Assembly: GCA_947565425.1 (NCBI GenBank)
Contig: CANOFW010000010.1
Span: 1-64,000 of the forward strand
Direction of reading: 5' to 3'
Length of the DNA: 64,000 bases
Source: an uncultured Lachnospiraceae bacterium
GTDB lineage: Bacteria > Bacillota > Clostridia > Lachnospirales > Lachnospiraceae
Of the stretch, positions 54,101 through 62,492 are shown in pieces. A model generated the notes under the pieces. That model was not told the origin of the DNA, did not search any database, and worked only from the letters and a program-made list of their open reading frames with translations. Each line of letters starts with the position of its first letter. The first letter of the stretch is position 1. The position numbers and the translations under genes were made by a program.

Positions 54101-57100
54101 ACATTCTTCTGGAGGTAATCTTGACGGACCGTGCGGGGAACCAGACGATAGAGACGAAACGTTTCCATGTGGATAGAACGGCGCCCACGATTCGCGGGGT
54201 TACGTTCTCTGGAAGCGGGCATGCAGAGAGTGAATGGGATCATGCCAGCGTGGATCAAACGGATTACGGTTACTATTTCAGAGAAAAGACAGATGTGACC
54301 GTGCAGGCAGAAGATACTTCTTCTGGTGTAAAGAGTATTACGTATCGCTTCGTGGATATCAATGGCACAGAAAAGAAAGAAACAAAGAATGTAGATGCCA
54401 AGAATCAGATTACCTTTACCATTCCGGCAGAATTTAAGGGACAGATTTTTGTTCATGCGACAGATCATGTGGCGAATGTCAGCCATGAGCTGCAAACGGA
54501 TGGTTTGATTGTAGAGAGCAAAAGGCATCACGAGGAAAATACTAAGATTAGCCTAACAATGCCGCAAACGTTTTATGAGGACGCTAAGAAGCAAAAGCTT
54601 TATAACAATGATATCAACGTTCCGATTACGGTAAGCGATAGTTACACAGGCATTCGCAAAGTAGAATGGTCGGTAACTTCCGGAACAGACAAAGCAAATA
54701 ATCAGTCGGGTGTGATTGAGATTAGCAATGATGGAACATTATCCGGGGATAGCAAGGATTGGAATATCCGTGGAGAGGATGAAAATCTTATCACAGAGCT
54801 GGCAAGAGAGATTACCGTGCGCAATAACAGCAATGATATTAAATTATATGTGAAGCTGACAGACCGTGCAGGGCATACGACGGAACGCGAAGAGATTTTC
54901 AGTATTGACAAGACGGAGCCGGAGATTTCGGTATCATACAACAAGAAGGAATCTCCAAGTACTTCTGTGGACAATCATTACAAGGAATTTTATAACCAAG
55001 AACGTGAAGCGCAGATAACGGTAAAAGAGAGAAACTTTGACGAGGAACAAGCAGAGATTATCTTGAAGAAGGCGTTTATCAATGCCGCTGTGGAAATCTC
55101 TGACTGGAAGAGCCAGGATAAATTAGGCGGAATCAGCGATAGCGCAGCTTATACCTGTACCATTACCTATCAGGGCAGCAGCGCATACAATTTCTCAATG
55201 CATGTGACAGATTTGGTAGGCAAGGAGAAGACGTACCACACAGATGGAACTTCTGATATTTTCATGGTGGATAAGGGAAAACCGTCGTTGAATAAGGAGA
55301 ATTTCAAGGTGACGCCCCAAGACCGTGCTACGGCTCGCAAGTACGTAGACGGACAAAATGTGACGTGGTACAACCAGAATGTAGATTTCTCTTTTACAGC
55401 CAAAGACAGTTGTTCCGGTTTATATCAGGTGTCGACGTCTGCTGTTACGATGGGTGAATTAAGCGGTAAATTCCGGCGCAATATCAATAAAACTTATCCG
55501 CTAGAGGATTATCGCATACAGGAAAATGATTATGGAAAACGCGGGCAGGTAGAGGAGCAGAGCTATGTTGTTGCTACCGCGACCGGAAAGAACAAAAGCG
55601 ACAAGTACAGACTTTTGGTGGAAGCGGCAGATTATGCGGGCAATGCGTCCGACATGCAGTCGAAGATTATCGGTATTGATATGGAAAAGCCGAAGATTAC
55701 CGGAATTACATTTACGGGTGTCGGCAACCAGGACAGCAGTTGGAAGAGCGTTACAACGGTAGACAGTGAAGATTACGGCTACTATTTCAGGGAGACGGCG
55801 ACGGTGAAGATTACCGCTACCGATGTGAATGCAAACGGTTCTTCTGGACTGAAATCAATCTCTTATCGTCTGGAAGATATCAAGGATAAGGCGGAGCGCA
55901 AATTTGTAACGCCCAGATTACAGACGGAGGGCGAGGAGCAGTTTATTACTTTTACCGTTCCAGAAGGGTTCAAGGGTCAGATTTATGCTTATGCCACAGA
56001 TAATGTGGGCAATCAGGGGAATACCGAACAGCCAGACGGCACGGTAAAAGAAAGCGCACAGCAAGCAGCAGAGGCAAGGATTGAGATCACAAGCCCGGAG
56101 ACGTCCTATCAGGATGCAGAAGGCAGGCCGCTGTACGCTAAAGATACGACGTTCCATCTGGTAGTGGAAGACGTTCACGCAGGTTTAAGGAAAATTGAAT
56201 GGTCTGTGGAATCGGAGGAAGATTCGGACAGTAATCAGACCGGTACGGTGGATATTGACAACAATGGAAGCTTGAGCAATGGCGACTGGAAGGTTACAGC
56301 GAGAGATGAGAATTTAGTGACGAAAATGGAACGTGACCTTACCGTACGCAACAATAGTAATCATATTTCTTTGAAGGTAACGTTGACAGACCGTGCGGGC
56401 AATGTGACGGAGTATAACGATGGCAGAGGGCTGGTATTCAGCATTGATAAAACACAGCCACAGATTAATGTGACGTACCTTGAAAACGATGCGTCCCATG
56501 AAAAATATTATAACAAGGACCGTACGGCTGTAATCACAGTAACAGAGCGTAACTTTGACGAAGAGGCGACGAATCGGCAGATTCAGATTTCCAATACGGA
56601 CGGTTCTATTCCGGCTTATGGCACCTGGAGCCACGGTGGGGAGAGCGGAACAGACCGCGCTACTCATACATGTACGATTACGTATGCGGCGGATGGTGAT
56701 TATACGTTTACGATGACAGCGACGGATAAGGCGCAAAATTCCGCAGTATATGGGAATACAGACGAGTTTACAATTGACCAGACGAAGCCAGAGATTGATG
56801 TTTCTTATAGTACGGCGGACTTGTCTAACGGTATCTATTACAAGGATGAATGTGTGGCGACCGTCACCGTAAAAGAGCATAATTTTGATGATGCAGGTGT
56901 TGTATTTACGCAGGTTGCAGAATTAGACGGACAGACAATTTCCGCTCCGGTAAGCGGCGGTTGGAGCAGTAATGGTGATGTGCATACGGCAACCATTCAT
57001 TATAACATCGACGGCGATTATACGCTGAGCGTGGCGTGCGAGGATATGGCGGCAAATGAAGCGGAGAATTATACCGGGACAAAATTTGTGGTAGATATGA

Positions 57101-58197
57101 CAGAACCGGAGATTGAAATTACCAATGTAGACGATATGAACGCTTACAATGGAACGGTGGCGCCGGGCGTTACCTTCCATGACATCAACTGTGATGCGCA
57201 GAGCGTGAAAATCACTTTAAATGGGTACAAGCATGAGCCGCAGGATTTGACGGGAAGCATGTCAAGTGAAACGCATGGCGGCAGCGTGCAGTTGGAGGAT
57301 TTCGCTCATACGACAGAGATGGACGACGTCTATACGCTGACGGCACAGGTGACGGATTTGGCTGGAAACAGCAAGGAAGTATCAAAGGTATTCTCGGTCA
57401 ACCGTTATGGCTCCAATTACATATTAAGTAAAGATACCAACAAGCTAGTGAATGATTATTATGCGAATCAGGAAGAAGATCTCGTCATTCATGAGGTCAA
57501 TGTAAGCTCTCTGGAGACCGAAGGCATTACATGCAGCCGCGACGGTGAGCTGGTGAAACTGGAAGAGGGACAGAACTATGAGATAAAAGATGAAGGAACG
57601 GAATATGCCTCCTGGAAAGAGTACACCTATACGGTTTATGCAGATAACTTTGCAGAGGAAGGTTCTTATATGGTAACCGTTCTTTCTACCGATACAGCGA
57701 AAAACAGCATGACGAATCGTACGGCTAAGGCCAAGGAGTATGCGAAGGAAGTTGAGTTTGTCATTGATAAGACGGCACCCACTAGCGTTATTTCTGGTGT
57801 GGAGAACAATAAGCAATATGTGGAAGCAAAGCACGAAGTGAAGATTGACAGTCAGGATAATATTGCAATTGACAGCGTGGAAGTGTATATGAACGACAAA
57901 GGTACGCCAGTTGCAACCTGGAGTCAGCAAGAGCTTGCAGAAAATGACGGCATTATGAGCTATGTACTTAACGCGGCACCTCACTGGCAGAATCTGCGTG
58001 TAGTTGCATTAGATAAAGCAGGAAATCGCTCTGAGAGTGATACCATTCGCTGTCTGCTGACAACCAATATCCTGGTACAGTTCTATAATAACCGGATTCT
58101 GTTCTTTGGAACGCTCTTTCTATTGGCGGCAGCTGCAGGCTTCGGTTACTGGTTACTGTTTGTAAAGCGCAGGAAAGCGCAAAAGCAGGAAAAATAA
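51124..58197 (+). CDS. Giant membrane-anchored repeat protein with Ig-like modules
   Basis: 2357 residues. Signal peptide 1-36 ends VVRAEEE. C-terminal membrane segment about 2319-2345 followed by KRRKAQKQEK anchors it in the membrane with almost the whole chain outside. Module A carries YGYYF near residues 293, 794, 1048 and 1553, then SGLKSISYRL-like and KGQIYVYATD-like strands. Module B carries KERNF or variants near 549, 1302, 1807 and 1916. Many modules close with IDKTxPEI-like strands, typical of Ig-like surface folds. No LPxTG. It sits between the kinases within the operon, so it is probably a structural or adhesive part of the system. Function not known. Confidence 0.8.
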   Translation: MKKRQWMKSKRFISLVLACLLVVSIIPWGDLVVRAEEEAFSITLQEEGGIGVVSDISIKEPQQVSPEDGSLADGKISGIPAGAKVTFHVAPEAGKYLEKVVSRKPIEGTPPDVSAGNVVTTQDGFAIEESVTVEQDGSGLYKVTMEEVTENLTLVCYYGELREEADAASYFTIKAVDSTSQESETYPAFGQAVDGKYYAKSGFFLCPAEGMKLKMEGEDSFSSEKRSYPEGNITTFFAQTTAGGSNFKKVSLKQPGVFLQLDSAAPEINEITFSGTGASESIWSKDSVVETTYGYYFQDSTTLHIKAEDNASGIHAITCRLENIDGSQATEVIEAGEGQEFALQVAKNFKGRIYIMAEDNVGNQSAEIQPAGVIVEDETNHESHAKITIDLPDTDCRDAQGHNLYQNDITIPLTVKDTYAGLKKIEWSLTVPSGEETEEIVQEGTIDIDNTGNLSGNTDGWNIVQEDNNLVTELNKELVVDRNENNITLNVTLTDRTDRETPGKETFSIDKTLPEITVTYNEGDSADSSADESNSRFYKNTREAVVTVKERNFQEDAENLSVSKALEEAGVTISEWKNEDGLSGISDEAKHTCTVTFPGDSAYRFSLAVTDLAGNQQTYQADGAADIFTVDQTAPVLSTDIEILPTDADNAKEYRQSAPEAITWYNQDVKFSFTAQDSVSGLYRVTSHDAQGVDGKLSNHVDETYELTDYSVDGVAYGKQGEVTEQKFTEAATAGEGTYQLAIEAMDYAGGETKKESGVIGVDKTAPKISRIVFSSAEESEDDWKDDSIEKTSYGYYFKEATTVKVYAEDAASGLKSISYRLKDVADTQEREYQTLIPQKDVQSGRDYVEVDIAANFKGQIYVYATDQVENQSGVIHPSGIIVENEDHHKGDAAIEVKMPEPSYQTTSGELFYHQDRINIPITVRDSYAGIQKVEWKLTYEGEDSTGNQSGAIEIGNDGNMPDESHGWEKKFYEDNLITEMAKTLTVTEAGNNILLEVILTDRAGNQTIETKRFHVDRTAPTIRGVTFSGSGHAESEWDHASVDQTDYGYYFREKTDVTVQAEDTSSGVKSITYRFVDINGTEKKETKNVDAKNQITFTIPAEFKGQIFVHATDHVANVSHELQTDGLIVESKRHHEENTKISLTMPQTFYEDAKKQKLYNNDINVPITVSDSYTGIRKVEWSVTSGTDKANNQSGVIEISNDGTLSGDSKDWNIRGEDENLITELAREITVRNNSNDIKLYVKLTDRAGHTTEREEIFSIDKTEPEISVSYNKKESPSTSVDNHYKEFYNQEREAQITVKERNFDEEQAEIILKKAFINAAVEISDWKSQDKLGGISDSAAYTCTITYQGSSAYNFSMHVTDLVGKEKTYHTDGTSDIFMVDKGKPSLNKENFKVTPQDRATARKYVDGQNVTWYNQNVDFSFTAKDSCSGLYQVSTSAVTMGELSGKFRRNINKTYPLEDYRIQENDYGKRGQVEEQSYVVATATGKNKSDKYRLLVEAADYAGNASDMQSKIIGIDMEKPKITGITFTGVGNQDSSWKSVTTVDSEDYGYYFRETATVKITATDVNANGSSGLKSISYRLEDIKDKAERKFVTPRLQTEGEEQFITFTVPEGFKGQIYAYATDNVGNQGNTEQPDGTVKESAQQAAEARIEITSPETSYQDAEGRPLYAKDTTFHLVVEDVHAGLRKIEWSVESEEDSDSNQTGTVDIDNNGSLSNGDWKVTARDENLVTKMERDLTVRNNSNHISLKVTLTDRAGNVTEYNDGRGLVFSIDKTQPQINVTYLENDASHEKYYNKDRTAVITVTERNFDEEATNRQIQISNTDGSIPAYGTWSHGGESGTDRATHTCTITYAADGDYTFTMTATDKAQNSAVYGNTDEFTIDQTKPEIDVSYSTADLSNGIYYKDECVATVTVKEHNFDDAGVVFTQVAELDGQTISAPVSGGWSSNGDVHTATIHYNIDGDYTLSVACEDMAANEAENYTGTKFVVDMTEPEIEITNVDDMNAYNGTVAPGVTFHDINCDAQSVKITLNGYKHEPQDLTGSMSSETHGGSVQLEDFAHTTEMDDVYTLTAQVTDLAGNSKEVSKVFSVNRYGSNYILSKDTNKLVNDYYANQEEDLVIHEVNVSSLETEGITCSRDGELVKLEEGQNYEIKDEGTEYASWKEYTYTVYADNFAEEGSYMVTVLSTDTAKNSMTNRTAKAKEYAKEVEFVIDKTAPTSVISGVENNKQYVEAKHEVKIDSQDNIAIDSVEVYMNDKGTPVATWSQQELAENDGIMSYVLNAAPHWQNLRVVALDKAGNRSESDTIRCLLTTNILVQFYNNRILFFGTLFLLAAAAGFGYWLLFVKRRKAQKQEK

Positions 58198-58231
58198 ATT
58201 TGGAAAACGCGGATGAAAGCGTTATTGGCGC

Positions 58232-58273
58232 CGGATTTGCACTGTGAAGCAGCAGTATTCCTCTGCAAATCCG
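58232..58273 (+). other. Inverted repeat in the leader of the second kinase gene
   Basis: CGGATTTGCA (58232-58241) and TGCAAATCCG (58264-58273) form a perfect 10-bp stem with a 22-base loop, between the giant gene and the kinase gene. No T tract. It could lower or separate expression of the downstream half of the operon. Confidence 0.5.
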
Positions 58274-58323
58274 TGCGCATCTAATGGAGAGGCTGTCACA
58301 CGAATATGGAAAGGGGGCGTCAG

Positions 58324-60222
58324 ATGGAACGCGGGCAGATTGTAGGGCAGATTTACCAGATTGTAGAGGAAATCGGCAACGGCGGGACAGGAGTGATTTA
58401 TAAAGCGTACCATCTGCGCCTGGAAAAGTATGTGGTCATCAAGAAGATTAAAGACAATTTCTGTATGCCTGTCAGTATGCGGTGGGAGGCAGACATCTTA
58501 AAGAAGTTACATCATACCTGTCTCCCTCAGGTGTACGACTTTATTCAGCAGGGAGGCCAGGTGTTCACGGTCATGGAATATATTGACGGCTGTGATTTGG
58601 AGTATTATCTGCGGCAGGGGATCTTTTTCCAGCCGCAGCAGCTTCTAGCCTGGCTTCGCGAGCTGTGTAGTGTTTTGGTGTATCTCCATTCTCAGAATCC
58701 GCCCATTTTGCACAGTGATATTAAACCCGCCAATATTATGGTCACGGCAGAAGGGCAGATTTATCTGATTGATTTTAATATATCCTTCGGGCTAGAGGAG
58801 GAACAAGATATCTTAGGCATTAGCCAGCATTATGCTGCGCCGGAGCAGGCATATCGGGCAAACTACTATGTGGCGACAGGAAGGGCAGAAAATTTTGTCT
58901 TGGATGGACGCATGGATTTGTACAGTCTGGCGGCAACGTTTTACGCTTTAATCTGTGGCATGCCTCCAAGTATGGATTACGAGACGAATATCCCGCTGGG
59001 GGCTATGCAGTTACCGCAGTTTTCACCATCGTTTCTGCATGTGATTGACAAAGCCATGCAGGTAAATCCCCAAGATAGGTATCCTACGGCAAAGCAAATG
59101 TATGCGGCGTTAGTGGATTTGCGAAAGCTGGATGTACGTTATCGTAAACTGCGTTTGGGGCAGGTCGCGGCGACTACGGGGTATGCCGTGTTGTTTATGA
59201 TTTCCGTAGGACTTATTTTTCACGGCATAAAGACGCAGACACGGGAAAATTTTCAGAAGGATTATGAAATTTTTTATGATGCAGTAAATCAGGAAAATGA
59301 GGAACAGATTTTAAATCAAGGGTTGTATATTCTGAATAAAGAATCTTATCAGGCAATATTGGAGAAACAGTCGGAGGAAACAGCCGCGATATTCCATGCT
59401 GTTGGCAGTTATTATTATGAGCTGGAGGATTATGGAAACGCCAGCGTCTATTATGAAAAAGCGGCGGAGACGGCGGAGGGAAGCGCGCGGGCAGATTACA
59501 GTCGCGATTATGCAATTGCTTTGGCCAAGGAAGGGCGAATGGAAGAGGCACAGTACATGTTGCAGCAGTCGCAAGAGATTGGACTGAGCAGTGTAGATGC
59601 AAGCTATATTCGGGCCGAGATTGCATATGAGATGCAGGAGTATGAACAAGCATCCAAAGAGGCACAGGCGGTATTGGAAGGAAACGCAGACCCCTGGTTA
59701 TGCCAGAAGGCATATATGTTGAAAGCGGATGCTGCAAAGGCCGAAGGAGATTATCAGGGACAAATTACCTGTCTGGAAGAGGCAAAGAACCTGGGGGAAA
59801 AGAACCTGGTACTGCAAAAGCTGGGAGCGGCATATGTGGATGCAGCAAGGCAAACACAAGGTACGACGGCGGCCAGAGAGTATTATAAAAAATCATTGGA
59901 AATTTATAAACGTTTGGCGTCCATGGCTTATCCCTCTGTGGAAGATCGGATAAATCTGGCGATTGTCTATCTACAGCTTGGTGAGAGTTATCATGGTCAA
60001 AAGATCTTACTCTCGTTGACAGAAGAACATGTATCGGATTATAGAGTTTGGATGTATTTGGCGTTTGCTTATGAGCAGGATGGGGATGCGGCAAGGATGA
60101 AATATTGTTGCGAGGAGGCTGTTAAATATTATGAAAGCGCTGGTATGTCCAAAGAGGAAGAGGTAAGCGGACAGGTCGCTCATTTATATGAATTATATGA
60201 AAGGACTGGTGAACGAAAATGA
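58324..60222 (+). CDS. Second transmembrane Ser/Thr kinase-like protein with TPR repeats
   Basis: 632 residues. ATG 58324 is used (AAGGGGG 6 bases upstream). Kinase fold about 8-265: GNGGTGVIY loop, Lys40 (VVIKKIK), catalytic loop HSDIKPANIM (HSD in place of HRD, but the catalytic Asp and Asn kept), LIDFNIS where DFG is DFN, and YAAPEQAY. One membrane segment (about 279-300) is followed by an extracellular TPR-rich part (about 310-625). The altered HRD/DFG motifs make reduced or altered activity possible. EssB of type VIIb systems is also a kinase-like membrane protein, but this one has a complete kinase domain. Confidence 0.85.
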   Translation: MERGQIVGQIYQIVEEIGNGGTGVIYKAYHLRLEKYVVIKKIKDNFCMPVSMRWEADILKKLHHTCLPQVYDFIQQGGQVFTVMEYIDGCDLEYYLRQGIFFQPQQLLAWLRELCSVLVYLHSQNPPILHSDIKPANIMVTAEGQIYLIDFNISFGLEEEQDILGISQHYAAPEQAYRANYYVATGRAENFVLDGRMDLYSLAATFYALICGMPPSMDYETNIPLGAMQLPQFSPSFLHVIDKAMQVNPQDRYPTAKQMYAALVDLRKLDVRYRKLRLGQVAATTGYAVLFMISVGLIFHGIKTQTRENFQKDYEIFYDAVNQENEEQILNQGLYILNKESYQAILEKQSEETAAIFHAVGSYYYELEDYGNASVYYEKAAETAEGSARADYSRDYAIALAKEGRMEEAQYMLQQSQEIGLSSVDASYIRAEIAYEMQEYEQASKEAQAVLEGNADPWLCQKAYMLKADAAKAEGDYQGQITCLEEAKNLGEKNLVLQKLGAAYVDAARQTQGTTAAREYYKKSLEIYKRLASMAYPSVEDRINLAIVYLQLGESYHGQKILLSLTEEHVSDYRVWMYLAFAYEQDGDAARMKYCCEEAVKYYESAGMSKEEEVSGQVAHLYELYERTGERK

Positions 60223-60326
60223 CAGGGACATCTTATATCGTGGCTGGGATTGTGTTGTTGTTAGTTTCCACAAGCATATTTTTATTGCTGCTGTTTTTGC
60301 TTCATCGGTGGGGAAAGACATTTTAA
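60219..60326 (+). CDS. 35-residue single-span membrane peptide
   Basis: Short gene whose ATG overlaps the kinase stop codon (ATGA), followed 15 bases later by the next gene. The product is nearly all one hydrophobic helix (IVLLLVSTSIFLLLLFLL) with a short HRWGKTF basic tail. The tight coupling and clean transmembrane pattern support a real small protein. Confidence 0.6.
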   Translation: MTGTSYIVAGIVLLLVSTSIFLLLLFLLHRWGKTF

Positions 60327-60341
60327 GGAAGGTAAAATTTC

Positions 60342-61910
60342 ATGGATAACAAAAGAAGGACGCTGGTAATCTGTATCATTAGTGCATTGCTTGTGATTTG
60401 CAGCGGAACGGTAGTTTTGTGTTTTATGTGGGCGGGCGATGCAGCTACAACACTTGAAAAACAGATTCAGACGGCTGACATGTATTATGCCAAGGGCGAT
60501 TATGAGCATGCAGTCATTGCTTATCAGGCGGCAATTGAGGAAGATAAGACGGATGAAAAACCTTACCAGAGGTTGACAATGATTTATTTATCGCAAAATG
60601 AGATGACGCTGGCACAAAATGTATTAAGTATGGGAATTACCAATACATCTTCGCCCAGGCTTATAGAGATGTGGAAGGTTTATTTTGGTGATGACGTACA
60701 AGTCGCGCAGGGGGAAGAAACAGAAGATTCCAAGGAAACGGTCGCAGAGATGACAGTGAACTGGCGTCTGCTTTCTGAAATCGCAGCGGCGACGTATCAT
60801 GATTGTCAAATAAAGTATGGAGAGCCTTCGATTAGTCAAAAGGACCAGGTGTGTACGGTGACTTATGGAAAGACAGGGATTTCCTATCGGTATTATAATA
60901 CATCGGATAATAGCAACGTGGTGGATCAAACGCTGGGACGTCCGTACGATATGGCAAAAGCCAAAGAAGTCTCATTGGATAATCTTTCGCTTTTATTTGG
61001 AGGGATGGAAGATAGTTTGGACTATCAGACCTTGTCACAGCTTGATGTGCGGAAATTGAAAAAAGGCTATGACAAACAACTGAAACGCTATGTCGTCAGT
61101 TTCCTCTGTGGAAGCTGTAATGTTATGGTGGAAAGCGATGAAAACGGAAATATCACCTCTTGCAATGCCTGGAATAAGATTACGCCAGCACAAGCGGACG
61201 AGGAAGAGAAAGAATTTCCGGTGGAAGCACAGGTTTTGGATGCGACAACCGGCGCAGGCGTTTTGGGGGCTATTGTAAATGTGCGCGCAGAGGATGACCA
61301 GACCGGAGAAATTCTTGCACAGACAGAGACGGATGCAGACGGATTTTGTGAGGTAGATTTGTTAAGCGGTTATTATCTGGCAGAGATTAAGATGGAAGGC
61401 TATATTACGGAATATTTTGAAATATATGTAGATCCTGTTGGTGATACGGAAAACTTACAGTTTGTCATCTCACCTACGGTAGAGAGCGGTCAGATCCGCA
61501 TTGTCCTGGAATGGGGAAGTTCTCCCGCAGACTTAGACTCCCATTTGGAAGGGACGTTATCAGACGGTACGGGGGTAAATATTTATTTTGCAAATCAGAC
61601 GTTATCCAAGAACGGAGAAGATCTGGTATCGCTGGATGTGGATGATACCCGCGGATATGGGCCGGAGACGACCACCATCAATGACAGCGGCGGAAATTAT
61701 CATTTCTATGTACTTGATTACCGGCAGGAGGGGACGCTGGGAATTAATGGGGCGACGGTAAAGGTTTACATGCCGGGAGAGAAAGCGCCAGTTGTGATAG
61801 AAGCGCCGTCGGATGTGGTGAACGTCTGGGATGTGCTGAATATTGACGCTGGTGTATTAACTGTGAATAACCGCGCCGGGGAGTCAGACACCGAACAGGG
61901 CGCAAAGTAA
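60342..61910 (+). CDS. Membrane-anchored TPR protein with carboxypeptidase-regulatory-like and YfaP-like domains
   Basis: 522 residues. An N-terminal membrane anchor (about 7-29) leads outside to a short TPR region (about 40-110). An unrecognised domain (about 140-280) follows. A CarboxypepD_reg-like beta domain covers about 285-375 (EAQVLDATTGAGVLGAIVNV, GYITEYFEI). A YfaP/DUF2135-like beta domain at the end shows IVLEWGSSPADLDSHL and the DVDDTRGYGPETTTI pattern. AAGGAAGG precedes the ATG. Likely part of an extracellular assembly; exact role unknown. Confidence 0.7.
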   Translation: MDNKRRTLVICIISALLVICSGTVVLCFMWAGDAATTLEKQIQTADMYYAKGDYEHAVIAYQAAIEEDKTDEKPYQRLTMIYLSQNEMTLAQNVLSMGITNTSSPRLIEMWKVYFGDDVQVAQGEETEDSKETVAEMTVNWRLLSEIAAATYHDCQIKYGEPSISQKDQVCTVTYGKTGISYRYYNTSDNSNVVDQTLGRPYDMAKAKEVSLDNLSLLFGGMEDSLDYQTLSQLDVRKLKKGYDKQLKRYVVSFLCGSCNVMVESDENGNITSCNAWNKITPAQADEEEKEFPVEAQVLDATTGAGVLGAIVNVRAEDDQTGEILAQTETDADGFCEVDLLSGYYLAEIKMEGYITEYFEIYVDPVGDTENLQFVISPTVESGQIRIVLEWGSSPADLDSHLEGTLSDGTGVNIYFANQTLSKNGEDLVSLDVDDTRGYGPETTTINDSGGNYHFYVLDYRQEGTLGINGATVKVYMPGEKAPVVIEAPSDVVNVWDVLNIDAGVLTVNNRAGESDTEQGAK

Positions 61911-61929
61911 ATAGTTGAGGTTGACGTAT

Positions 61930-62481
61930 ATGGAATGGTATGTAATCACCATACTTCTTGCTCTGCTGGCAGTTTTGCTTGTGGCGCTGCTTATTGTTGT
62001 CTGTGTACGCAGATATCGTGATAAAAAAGAAATGGAAAAATATTATGAAGCAGCCAGACAGATGGTAAAGGAAGAAAGTCTGAATTATTCCTTGAAAAAC
62101 CCTTATCTCAAGTCTTGCGCTATAACGGCGCGCAGCCCGCAAAAAATTATGCTCTATGTAAAGTTTATCAAGAGCAATGAAAAGGGCGGTGTGATCTTTG
62201 ACCCGGAGAAGGTGGTTATTTTCGGAAGGCAGAAGGAACAAGTATCTGTTTGTATTAACGAAGCCGTCGTGTCTTCTAAGCATTGCCAGGTTTATTTGAG
62301 CGGCGGCGAAATCTGGCTGGAAGATATGAATTCTGCCAATGGGACATGCCTGATTCGCAAGAGAAAGGAATACCGTTTGTCGCCAGGTTATCCTATCATG
62401 TTGGCAGACAAGGACGTCTTGCATGTAGGAAGCAGATATTTTCAAATACAGATGTTCTATTATGATATGACAATGATGTAG
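61930..62481 (+). CDS. Membrane-anchored FHA-domain protein
   Basis: 183 residues. One N-terminal membrane segment (about 4-27), a short linker, then a cytosolic FHA domain (about 95-175): VIFGRQKEQVSVCINEAVVS, SKHCQVYL, and NSANGTCLI. The Gly-Arg and Ser-x-x-His positions that contact phosphothreonine are both present. ATG 61930 has TGAGG 9 bases upstream; an in-frame TTG at 61915 is the alternative. It directly precedes essC by 11 bases. Confidence 0.82.
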   Translation: MEWYVITILLALLAVLLVALLIVVCVRRYRDKKEMEKYYEAARQMVKEESLNYSLKNPYLKSCAITARSPQKIMLYVKFIKSNEKGGVIFDPEKVVIFGRQKEQVSVCINEAVVSSKHCQVYLSGGEIWLEDMNSANGTCLIRKRKEYRLSPGYPIMLADKDVLHVGSRYFQIQMFYYDMTMM

Positions 62482-62492
62482 GAGGAAAGGCC

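Noticed and set aside
53461-54531. A 356-codon open frame on the minus strand
   Set aside because: It lies fully opposite the repeat region of the giant protein gene, has no binding site or family motif, and arises from repeated codon patterns.
51124-58197. CRISPR or tandem DNA repeats in the giant gene
   Set aside because: Repeats are protein-level, long and diverged; no short identical direct repeats with spacers are seen anywhere in the window.
61744-62445. A 233-codon minus-strand frame
   Set aside because: Opposite two supported genes (YfaP-like and FHA), no motif.
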